A stretch of DNA of 18,311 nt from an uncultured Eubacteriales bacterium (GTDB taxonomy: Bacteria > Bacillota > Clostridia > Oscillospirales > CAG-272). The DNA lies in contig URHR01000040.1 of NCBI GenBank assembly GCA_900547725.1, positions 1-18,311 of the forward strand, read 5' to 3'. The notes below the pieces were generated by a model. That model worked only from the letters and a program-made list of their open reading frames with translations, was not told where the DNA came from and did not search any database. This document shows positions 7,476 to 12,874 of the stretch, in pieces (positions within the stretch are counted from its first letter, which is position 1; each line of letters starts with the position of its first letter). Position numbers and translations under genes: made by a program.

Positions 7476-7486
7476 GAGGCGGGCGC
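7460..7486. promoter_or_regulatory. Inverted repeat spanning the -35 box (candidate operator)
   Basis: GCGCCCGC (7460-7467) and GCGGGCGC (7479-7486) are perfect eight-base arms with an 11-nt centre that contains the whole -35 hexamer of the DUF6110-like/ATPase promoter. A repressor bound here would block RNA polymerase. The repeat could instead be a weak terminator hairpin, since T-rich tracts flank it, but none is long enough to be convincing. Confidence 0.5.
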
Positions 7487-7504
7487 ATTTTTCCTGAAAA
7501 AGTT

Positions 7505-7536
7505 GCAAAAAAACGCGGAAGAAAATCTTCCGCGTT
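7505..7536 (-). terminator. Strong intrinsic terminator
   Basis: Minus strand: AACGCGGAAG and CTTCCGCGTT form a perfect ten-pair stem with an ATTTT loop, followed by an unbroken T-run. It ends transcription that comes from the structured RNA region and the DUF1292 gene before the ATPase promoter. Confidence 0.88.
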
Positions 7537-7537
7537 C

Positions 7538-7710
7538 AAAAAGCCCCGCCGAGCCGTGTAACCGGGAAAGGAAAACCCTGTTTTGCCAGGGCGGTGTCCT
7601 CGCCCCGCAACTTTACTGCTCCCAACATCCCGCGACAGCCGAGACAAGTCAATCGGGTTGCCGAGGGGAGGTCTGCAAACCGTTGCAAGGTCAGACTCCT
7701 TTATTTCTTT
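7538..7710 (-). ncRNA. Structured non-coding RNA candidate (possibly raiA-motif type)
   Basis: The 350-bp gap between the DUF6110-like and DUF1292 genes holds no credible gene but is unusually rich in pairing. Minus-strand helices include GGAGTCTG with CAGACCTCC (7692-7699 and 7667-7675, one bulge). Two mutually exclusive hairpins follow: GGGCG/CGCCC (7601-7605 and 7589-7593) and CCCTG/CAGGG (7587-7591 and 7576-7580). The stretch ends GGCGGGGCTTTTTG and a strong terminator follows at 7505-7536, which favours the minus strand. Size and placement after a Firmicutes housekeeping gene fit the raiA-motif ncRNA class as I remember it, but I cannot confirm the family by eye. An open frame runs through it on the minus strand (start 7725); it passes on through the terminator and promoter, so I consider it non-coding. 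No clear promoter of its own; GATAAT at 7731-7736 is a weak -10 candidate. Confidence 0.6.
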
Positions 7711-7751
7711 GTGGGTTTTTATCACCGATTATCACGCACTAAGCAGGATGG

Positions 7752-7776
7752 ACTGAAACCGGGTTTCAGTTCTTTT
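7752..7776 (+). terminator. Hairpin with T-rich tail at the end of the DUF1292 gene
   Basis: ACTGAAAC (7752-7759) and GTTTCAGT (7763-7770) form a perfect eight-pair stem with a CGG loop, and the plus strand continues TCTTTT. The hairpin overlaps the last codons and stop of the DUF1292 gene. On the minus strand no T-run follows, so it would act mainly on plus-strand transcripts, or as an mRNA 3' stabiliser for the minus-strand gene. Confidence 0.4.
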
Positions 7777-8095
7777 CGTCTCCGTCGTAGTCAATCTCTT
7801 CCGAGAAGCGGTCGTCGAAGATATCCGCCACATTGTCGAACTCCTCGTCGTCCTCCAGCGTCACAAGCATATCCTCGCCGTCCTCGTCCTTCTCCATTTT
7901 GAGAATGACATATTCCTGAAAGCCGTCCTTGGTTTCGTTCTCCGCGTCGGCGGGGATCATCGCGTAGTAGGTCACGCCCTGATAATCCGCCGTGTCAATC
8001 AACTCGAATTCGACCTCGTTGCCCTCTTCATCGGTCAGCGTGAAAAATTCACGCTCGCCGTCATTTTCCGCAATTTCGTTTTTGTTTTCTTCCAT
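7766..8095 (-). CDS. DUF1292 family acidic protein (YrzB-like)
   Basis: A 109-residue, strongly acidic protein. The core FFTLTDEEGNEVEFELIDT, then a tyrosine-bearing segment YYAMIPAD, then EYVILKMEKDEDGEDMLVTLEDDEEFDNVADIFDD is the typical DUF1292 layout: a small beta-rich domain found across Firmicutes, often near alaS/yrrK, with no known biochemical role. No signal peptide or membrane segment is present. I take the ATG at 8093-8095, giving MEENKNE, with GAGG six bases upstream. A TTG four codons earlier is possible but has no better ribosome site. A consensus promoter lies just upstream, in the gap after hemW. Confidence 0.9.
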   Translation of the reverse strand: MEENKNEIAENDGEREFFTLTDEEGNEVEFELIDTADYQGVTYYAMIPADAENETKDGFQEYVILKMEKDEDGEDMLVTLEDDEEFDNVADIFDDRFSEEIDYDGDEKN

Positions 8096-8126
8096 GTTGC
8101 ACCTCAACCTCGGTTCTTATGGTTTT

Positions 8127-8155
8127 ATTATACACGAAAATCCCCGCTTTGTCAA
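8127..8155 (-). promoter_or_regulatory. Consensus promoter of the DUF1292 gene
   Basis: Minus strand: -35 TTGACA (8150-8155), a 17-nt spacer and -10 TATAAT (8127-8132), a perfect match to the vegetative consensus. It starts 10 bp past the hemW stop, so this small gene is probably expressed strongly and independently. Confidence 0.92.
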
Positions 8156-8165
8156 GGGCTTTCCA

Positions 8166-9290
8166 TCATTTTACCGAAGAATCCTCCGAAAAATCGACCA
8201 ATTCCGAAAGGATCGCATTGCTGACCAACATTCCCGCAGGCGTGAGGGCGTAGCGGTCACCCGTCCGCTTTGCAAGACCTGCCGGGACATAACGATCCAG
8301 AACGGCACAGCGTGCCGCGCCGAGCGTCTCCGAATCCAACCCGCGCGCCAGACGCAGCCCCAGCATCGCGCGCTCGCTCGCCCGCGTTTTTTCGGTCGGT
8401 CGCTCGCACTCCGCCGTGATGTCCCGCCCCGCGAGATAGCCGTCAAGGTCGCGGCTGTTGCCGAAGCGCGCCCCGCCGAAATCCGAGTACGCCGCAGGAC
8501 CGAAGCCGAGGTACTCTCCCAAAGTCCAGTATTTCAGGTTGTGCCGCGATTCATACCCCGCGCGCGCAAAATTGCTGATTTCGTATTGCGCCAAGCCACG
8601 CTTGCCCAAAAATTCCACCATGCCGAGGTACATATCGCGCACCGCTTCCTCGTCGGGCAGATTCAGCGCCGCCGCGCCGCGCCGACCGAACGGCGTGCCT
8701 TCCTCCACGGTCAGCGCATAGGCGGACACATGATCGGGGCGCAGATCGCAGAGTTTTTCCAACGTGTCGGCAAAGGATTCCGCCGTCTGGTGCGGGATGC
8801 CGAACATCACGTCGGCGCTGAGATTCGCAAAGCCCGCCGCCCGCGCCGCGCGGAAGGTTTCCGCGAAATCCGCAAAGCTGTGAAGCCGCCCGAGCGCGCG
8901 CAACTCGCCCGCCTGCGCGCTTTGCAGACCCATGCTCAGACGGTTGAAGCCGCCTTCCCGCAACTTGACAAGATCCCCGGGCGTGACCGTTCCCGGGTTG
9001 CATTCGGTTGTGATCTCGGCATTCTCTGCCACGTTGTAGCGGGACAGAACCGTTGCGAGAAGCCCGCAAAGCACCTCGGGCGGCAGACAGGTCGGCGTTC
9101 CGCCGCCGAAGTAGACCGTATCCACTGTATCGTCGCGGCAGTCCCCCGCCCGCGCAAGGAGATCACGCTCCATCGCGGCGGCGTAAGCCTCCATCCGCTC
9201 CCCCGCCGCGTGCGGAACCGAGCAGAAGTCGCAGTACAGGCATTTGCTGCGGCAGAACGGAATATGCAGATAAAGTCCGAGCGTCGGCAT
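8166..9290 (-). CDS. hemW: Radical SAM haem chaperone HemW
   Basis: A 374-residue member of the HemN-like radical SAM family. The iron-sulfur cluster motif CRSKCLYCDFC supplies Cys13, Cys17 and Cys20 (CxxxCxxC) plus Cys23. GGGTP (62-66) is the SAM-binding loop. The C-terminal half carries HNLKYW (250-255), which marks HemW rather than the true coproporphyrinogen dehydrogenase HemN. HemW is a haem-binding chaperone that inserts haem into respiratory enzymes; it is not an oxidase, and it is often misannotated as HemN. Length fits HemW (about 370-400), which is shorter than HemN. The ATG at 9288-9290 begins MPTLGLYLHIPFC, as expected, with GAGGG upstream. It has its own promoter and no terminator before the DUF1292 promoter, so some read-through is likely. 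Confidence 0.94.
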   Translation of the reverse strand: MPTLGLYLHIPFCRSKCLYCDFCSVPHAAGERMEAYAAAMERDLLARAGDCRDDTVDTVYFGGGTPTCLPPEVLCGLLATVLSRYNVAENAEITTECNPGTVTPGDLVKLREGGFNRLSMGLQSAQAGELRALGRLHSFADFAETFRAARAAGFANLSADVMFGIPHQTAESFADTLEKLCDLRPDHVSAYALTVEEGTPFGRRGAAALNLPDEEAVRDMYLGMVEFLGKRGLAQYEISNFARAGYESRHNLKYWTLGEYLGFGPAAYSDFGGARFGNSRDLDGYLAGRDITAECERPTEKTRASERAMLGLRLARGLDSETLGAARCAVLDRYVPAGLAKRTGDRYALTPAGMLVSNAILSELVDFSEDSSVK

Positions 9291-9325
9291 ACGGTCACCC
9301 TCTTTTTTCTTTTAATATTATATCT

Positions 9326-9354
9326 ATTATATCACAATCCGGCGCGGTTTGCAA
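9326..9354 (-). promoter_or_regulatory. Promoter of hemW
   Basis: Minus strand: -35 TTGCAA (9349-9354), 17-nt spacer and -10 TATAAT (9326-9331). A second TATAAT lies 10 nt downstream at 9316-9321 without a matching -35 box. Confidence 0.85.
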
Positions 9355-9357
9355 GAG

Positions 9358-9383
9358 AAAAGACCGCCCGCTGGCGGTCTTTT
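9358..9383. terminator. Bidirectional intrinsic terminator
   Basis: AAAAGACCGCC (9358-9368) and GGCGGTCTTTT (9373-9383) form a perfect 11-pair hairpin with a four-base loop; both strands end in T4. It closes the small membrane protein gene on the minus strand and is directly followed by the hemW -35 box. Confidence 0.88.
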
Positions 9384-9402
9384 CAAAGCAATATCTGCGA
9401 CA

Positions 9403-9660
9403 TCAGGAATGCTTGGTGTTCTGTTCGATTTTTGCGGTCAGTTCGATCAGCTCGCCATACCCGTAGAGGGTAAAACTGCCGATCCATGACAGAAACGCGC
9501 CCAGTACCGTCACAGGAATTGCAACAGCAATCCCAATTGCCAGGCTATCGGTCGAGAGTGCGATCAAAAGAATCAGTCCAAACACAATGGAAAGCACGAT
9601 TCCGATCCAACAAACAGCCTTTGCCACGGTTTTAATCTTTCCGCCGATATGATCAAACAT
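9403..9660 (-). CDS. Small two-helix membrane protein, function unknown
   Basis: An 85-residue protein, MFDHIGGKIKTVAKAVCWIG at the N-terminus, followed by two hydrophobic segments at about 15-35 and 41-66 separated by a short polar turn (STDSLA), and a charged tail ELIELTAKIEQNTKHS. Both ends probably face the cytoplasm. I recognise it as a small hypothetical type common in Clostridia but know no function. A strong AAAGGAGG lies upstream of the ATG and the promoter is close to consensus. It is transcribed divergently from an XRE regulator across a 109-bp gap with an inverted repeat, which suggests the regulator controls it. Confidence 0.8.
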   Translation of the reverse strand: MFDHIGGKIKTVAKAVCWIGIVLSIVFGLILLIALSTDSLAIGIAVAIPVTVLGAFLSWIGSFTLYGYGELIELTAKIEQNTKHS

Positions 9661-9691
9661 TTTCCACTCCTCCTTTCAAGAGTCCATTATC

Positions 9692-9720
9692 AGTATACCA
9701 TAGTATTTTACATTTGTCAA
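9692..9720 (-). promoter_or_regulatory. Promoter of the small membrane protein gene
   Basis: Minus strand: -35 TTGACA (9715-9720), 17-nt spacer and -10 TATACT (9692-9697). The -35 box falls at the inner edge of the inverted repeat at 9705-9736. Confidence 0.88.
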
Positions 9721-9736
9721 TAGGAAATGATAAAAT
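9705..9736. promoter_or_regulatory. Candidate XRE operator: inverted repeat in the divergent intergenic region
   Basis: ATTTTACATTT (9705-9715) is matched by the reverse complement of AAATGATAAAAT (9725-9736), differing by one inserted base, around a 9-nt centre. In addition, ATAGTATTT occurs twice as a direct repeat at 9700-9708 and 9735-9743, so sites are spaced 35 bp apart. The repeat covers the -35 box of the minus-strand promoter, the expected position for control by the adjacent XRE protein. Confidence 0.55.
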
Positions 9737-9741
9737 AGTAT
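9714..9741 (+). promoter_or_regulatory. Weak promoter candidate for the XRE regulator
   Basis: Plus strand: TTGTCA (9714-9719), a 16-nt spacer and TAGTAT (9736-9741). The fit to consensus is moderate. It overlaps the inverted and direct repeats, which would allow autorepression. The leader to the ATG at 9770 would be about 20 nt. Confidence 0.4.
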
Positions 9742-9769
9742 TTGAAAAATTGACTTTCGGGAGGATCAA

Positions 9770-10048
9770 ATGTTAAACGAACGCATTCGGCAGTTGCGCG
9801 AGGCGCGCGGGATGACGCAGGTGGAGCTTGCGCGGCAGTTATCGGTTACAAAGCAGTCGGTTTCCAACTGGGAAAACAACAACATTCAGCCGTCGGTGGA
9901 AATGGCGGTTGCAATCGCGGATTTCTTCGGGGTCACGCTTGACGATCTGCTCGGGCGCGCCGAGCGCCGTCAGCTTTGCGTGGAGGGGCTGACCGACGCG
10001 CAGATTCAGCACCTGAACGCCATTGTCCGCGACCTGCTCGACCGATAA
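9770..10048 (+). CDS. XRE-family helix-turn-helix transcriptional regulator
   Basis: A 92-residue DNA-binding protein. Residues 4-60 form a classic Cro/C1-type five-helix domain: IRQLREARGMTQVELARQLS then VTKQSVSNWENNNIQPSVEM, where TKQSVSNWE is the recognition helix, then ADFFGVTLDDLLG. A short C-terminal part (AERRQLCVEGLTDAQIQHLN and on to RDLLDR) could mediate dimerisation. GGGAGGA seven bases before the ATG supports the start. There is no sensor domain, so it probably acts by dimer-DNA affinity or through a partner. It is divergent to the small membrane protein gene and a repeat suitable as operator lies between; local control of that pair is the simplest inference. Confidence 0.9.
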   Translation: MLNERIRQLREARGMTQVELARQLSVTKQSVSNWENNNIQPSVEMAVAIADFFGVTLDDLLGRAERRQLCVEGLTDAQIQHLNAIVRDLLDR

Positions 10049-10069
10049 TCGGCAGTCCGAACACTGCAA

Positions 10070-10121
10070 AACACCGCACGGGTCGTTCCCTGTCCTTGCA
10101 GGAAACAACCCGTGCGGTGTT
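10070..10121. terminator. Long bidirectional terminator hairpin between convergent genes
   Basis: AACACCGCACGGGT (10070-10083) and ACCCGTGCGGTGTT (10108-10121) form a 14-pair near-perfect stem. The 24-nt centre itself folds through CCTG/CAGG and GTT/AAC. T-rich sequence follows on the plus strand (CTGTTTATTT) and a short T4 on the minus strand. It separates the XRE gene from the convergent TetR gene and probably ends both. Confidence 0.75.
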
Positions 10122-10166
10122 CTGTTTATTTGTCAGTTGCGGCTTTTTCGCCGGCTCGCTTTTTGC

Positions 10167-10742
10167 TTATTGTTTGTCCAGTCCCATCAGGACTTCAACC
10201 GACTTTGCAATCTGTGGCTTTGCAACGTTGAGCCATGCGGTATCTTCGCTGAGATAGCAGCTTCCGATCGCGTGCGTGAGGTAGATTGCCGAAGTGTGGA
10301 TATCCATCACGGGCGTTGCGCCGTTTTCCACGATCATGGAAACGATTTCCTCCACATAAGGCTCTACGGTTGCCAACGCGTGCGCGCAAATCGACCAATG
10401 AACCGAGCGATGCAGATTTTCGCCGTACTTGGTGCGAAAATCAATCGCGGCTTCCTGCAGATAATTGAAGAAACGGAACAGCTCCGCAAAGGGATCGGCT
10501 TTCGCGTCCTCCACCATCTGTTCAAACGTAGGCTTGTACGGCTCCATCAACCGCTCCAACACGTCGCTGAACAGATCGTCCTTGGTGTTGAAGTAGTAGT
10601 AGAAAACACCGACGTCAGCGCCGACGCGCTCCATCACCGCGCGGATACCCGTTCCGTCGAATCCGTTCTCCAGGAACATTTTGCAACCGACCTCAATAAT
10701 CCGATTCTTTGTTCCGCCTTCAAACTTTTGTTTTCTCGCCAT
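10167..10742 (-). CDS. TetR-family transcriptional regulator
   Basis: A 191-residue protein. The N-terminal TetR DNA-binding domain spans about residues 10-58: TKNRIIEVGCKMFLENGFDG, TGIRAVMERVGADVGVFYYY, FNTKDDLFSDVLERL, with VGVFYYYFNTKDDLF the typical recognition-helix stretch. Residues 65-191 are the helical ligand-binding/dimer domain, which has little sequence conservation, so the ligand cannot be predicted. I chose the ATG at 10740-10742 (MARKQKFEGG) because GGGGAGGA lies just upstream; an extension to 10805 would run through the promoter. A palindrome between the -35 and -10 boxes suggests autorepression. No efflux pump or enzyme gene is divergent to it here, so other targets must lie elsewhere. 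Confidence 0.93.
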   Translation of the reverse strand: MARKQKFEGGTKNRIIEVGCKMFLENGFDGTGIRAVMERVGADVGVFYYYFNTKDDLFSDVLERLMEPYKPTFEQMVEDAKADPFAELFRFFNYLQEAAIDFRTKYGENLHRSVHWSICAHALATVEPYVEEIVSMIVENGATPVMDIHTSAIYLTHAIGSCYLSEDTAWLNVAKPQIAKSVEVLMGLDKQ

Positions 10743-10776
10743 AACAAAATCCTCCCCGATTTTAATTACAGTAGAG

Positions 10777-10805
10777 ATTATAACACAGATGTCGAATTCT
10801 GTCAA
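10777..10805 (-). promoter_or_regulatory. Consensus promoter of the TetR gene
   Basis: Minus strand: -35 TTGACA (10800-10805), 17-nt spacer and -10 TATAAT (10777-10782), an exact consensus match. Such a strong promoter for a repressor gene usually implies negative autoregulation. Confidence 0.93.
10785..10802. promoter_or_regulatory. Palindromic candidate TetR operator
   Basis: The 18-bp site reads, on the minus strand, ACAGA-AT-TCGA-CA-TCTGT. Outer arms ACAGA/TCTGT and the central TCGA are exactly symmetric, giving 14 of 18 symmetric bases. It fills the spacer between the -35 and -10 boxes, the ideal position for a TetR dimer to block transcription of its own gene. Confidence 0.7.
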
Positions 10806-10876
10806 CCGTTAAGCGGAAAGCGACGAAAAAAGTTTACTTTTTTTACCGCCCATTTACATCCCGTACAAAATCGGAA

Positions 10877-10895
10877 ACTGTTTTGACAAAACAGT
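10877..10895 (-). terminator. A/T-rich hairpin after the GH20 gene
   Basis: ACTGTTTT (10877-10884) and AAAACAGT (10888-10895) form a perfect eight-pair stem with a three-base loop, 23 nt beyond the GH20 stop. No T-run follows directly on the minus strand (next is TTCCGATTTT), so termination efficiency is doubtful. A smaller GACAC/GTGTC hairpin at 10904-10917 precedes it. A protein-binding palindrome is an alternative reading. Confidence 0.35.
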
Positions 10896-10918
10896 GAAAT
10901 TCGGACACATTGGTGTCT

Positions 10919-12787
10919 TTACAGAAGTCCGGGCGCAACCACGCGATGCCAACCGAAGTGACCTGCATATTCCCCGTTCCGTTTTTTGTCCATGGGAAGC
11001 GGAGCCGATTCCAATTCTTCAATGCGGTCGCAACCGCCCGCAAGGTAATCCTCCACGCGCAAAGCGGTTGAGCGCAGGCGCTCCTTCAGTCCGCCGATGC
11101 GGATTTCCTGCGCGGAGAATCCGAAGGTCTTGTTTTCATGATACCACTGCTTGCGGAATGCGACAAGGAAGCGCTCGGTGCGTTCCAGAATCTCGGGAAT
11201 GACCTCATGCGCCAACCGTCCCAGTTCGACGCGATCCCCTGTTCTGTATGCGTCATACAGCTGCCACCCCAAGGTCGCCTTCAGCTCCAACATCTCGCAG
11301 AGTCTGCCGAGCGCCTCGAACCCGTAGCCGAATTTTTCGTTGTCCGACAGCGACAGAAGCCGTTCCGCACGGGCGTGATACTCTTTTCCCACCGTTTCGC
11401 GAACCATGTGGCAATCGCACAGCCGCTCCAGAGGGTCGTTGAAGAACAGATCCTTTGCAGGCGCCATCACGCTGTCGGTCACCTCCGCCGAACATTCCGG
11501 AAGCGAGTTCGGCAGATCGAACGCCAACAGATCCGCAATCGGAATCAGGAAACACTGCCGCGAACGGACATCCAGCCATGCGCGGTCGGTTCTGCCGTGG
11601 TAGCAACGCTCGGCAAAATACAGGATGGACGCAAGGTTCGATACCTGCGCCGCCTCTCCGCCGTCATCTCCCCAACCGGTGACCAGAATCTCGTCCACGC
11701 CGTATTTCTCGCAGGTATCCAGTTGAATCTCGGAGGATTTGATCGAAAACGCGTTATGCGCGCCGAAACCGTGCCATTTCCATGCACCGCCCGCAAACAG
11801 CACGGGGTTGCGGAATTTCTTGTGGCACATCATCATGTGGTCGCACAGATTGCGGTCGGTGGTGTAGTAATCCCAGTAAATCAGTTCCAATCCCTCGGGA
11901 ACGCGGTCGATCACATCCTGCGGGATCTCGCCCTCGGCGGTGTAATACCGCCCGCCGAACGCCATGCGGAAGAACATATCGCTCCAGATCATCGGGCGGA
12001 AGCCGACCTCGCGGCAGAGCGCCACCACGCGATCCAGATGCTCCAGCATGATATCGGACGGCTTTCTGTAACCGTTGCGCTTGAGGTATTCGCCGCAACC
12101 GATCATATGCGCCTCGTCCATGCCGAGGTTGATGCGGCGCGAGCGGAAGCAGGAAGCCATCTGACGGAGCACGGCTTCAATGAAGCGGTAAGTCCGCTCG
12201 TCCCCAACCATGAGGATATCGCCCGTATCGGTGTAGCCCGAGAAATCCGGCCACCGCAGAGCCGTTGCCAGATGCGCCAGAGACTGCACGCAGGGAATCA
12301 GTTCCAGACCGAAACTGTAAGCGTAATCATCCAGTTCCCGGAGTTCTGCGGCGGTGAATCTGCCGCGCATATGCCCGAAATAAGGGTAACCCGGCAGTTC
12401 GTAGGTATCCTCGGTATAAAGCATCATGGAATCATAGCCCATGCCCGCGAGATAGCGGATCATCTGCTTTGCAAACGGGACGTTGAACACCGCGTTGCGG
12501 GAGCAATCGCCCATATAGGAAAGCAACCGATACCGCGCCGTTTCGCGCACGGGCTTGCCGTCGGTCAGGAATGTGGGCAGGAAGCTCAGCGCGCGGAAAA
12601 GCTCGCAGGTCTTGCGATAAGTCAGGGTGACGCCCCCTGCAGTTCCCTCCACCGCAAGGCAGTCCCCCGCGCGGCAGGACACCGGCACGCCGTCCGTATC
12701 CGAAACGGTCAGACCGATGTCGGCGCAGTACTCCCGGGCGGGGCTTTGCAGGGCTTCGGGCAAATCGGTAAAACGAATGGTTGTCAT
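10919..12787 (-). CDS. Glycoside hydrolase family 20-type beta-N-acetylhexosaminidase
   Basis: A 622-residue protein without signal peptide, so presumably cytoplasmic. Residues 1-80 resemble the small alpha/beta domain that precedes GH20 barrels (CELFRALSFLPTFL). The TIM barrel runs from about 85: RYRLLSYMGDCSRNAV, MGYDSMMLYTEDTYELPGYP (116-135), GLELIPCVQSLAHL (160-173), then LGMDEAH at 221-227. Asp224-Glu225 matches the catalytic D-E pair of GH20, where the Asp positions the substrate acetamido group and the Glu is the acid. The last ~220 residues are helical and probably a family-specific extension. Expected reaction: release of terminal GlcNAc or GalNAc from oligosaccharides or muropeptides. 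AAGGAG supports the ATG at 12785-12787. It lies 87 nt after the LRR lipoprotein gene on the same strand with no clear terminator, so the two may be co-transcribed. Confidence 0.82.
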   Translation of the reverse strand: MTTIRFTDLPEALQSPAREYCADIGLTVSDTDGVPVSCRAGDCLAVEGTAGGVTLTYRKTCELFRALSFLPTFLTDGKPVRETARYRLLSYMGDCSRNAVFNVPFAKQMIRYLAGMGYDSMMLYTEDTYELPGYPYFGHMRGRFTAAELRELDDYAYSFGLELIPCVQSLAHLATALRWPDFSGYTDTGDILMVGDERTYRFIEAVLRQMASCFRSRRINLGMDEAHMIGCGEYLKRNGYRKPSDIMLEHLDRVVALCREVGFRPMIWSDMFFRMAFGGRYYTAEGEIPQDVIDRVPEGLELIYWDYYTTDRNLCDHMMMCHKKFRNPVLFAGGAWKWHGFGAHNAFSIKSSEIQLDTCEKYGVDEILVTGWGDDGGEAAQVSNLASILYFAERCYHGRTDRAWLDVRSRQCFLIPIADLLAFDLPNSLPECSAEVTDSVMAPAKDLFFNDPLERLCDCHMVRETVGKEYHARAERLLSLSDNEKFGYGFEALGRLCEMLELKATLGWQLYDAYRTGDRVELGRLAHEVIPEILERTERFLVAFRKQWYHENKTFGFSAQEIRIGGLKERLRSTALRVEDYLAGGCDRIEELESAPLPMDKKRNGEYAGHFGWHRVVAPGLL

Positions 12788-12874
12788 AGCAATTCTCCTT
12801 CACAAATAATCAAATGCAGGATATCATAATCGAACATCAGAAGCCATAGAGGATCGGACACTTTATCTTGGGGT

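Noticed and set aside
7423..7725. A 100-codon minus-strand frame starting MIKTHKEIKESDL.
   Set aside because: It reads through the structured region, a strong terminator and the ATPase promoter. The start has only a distant purine run, and any conservation would be explained better by the RNA.
8166..9290. Annotation as coproporphyrinogen III dehydrogenase HemN.
   Set aside because: The HNLKYW motif and the length point to HemW, and no other haem-synthesis gene is nearby.
7992..9473. A 493-codon plus-strand frame over hemW and its flanks.
   Set aside because: Antisense to hemW and the DUF1292 gene, and it runs through promoters and a terminator; no recognisable domain.
11138..12829. A 563-codon plus-strand frame antisense to the GH20 gene.
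   Set aside because: Translation is Arg/Gln/His-rich with no motifs, while the opposite strand has a coherent GH20 domain.
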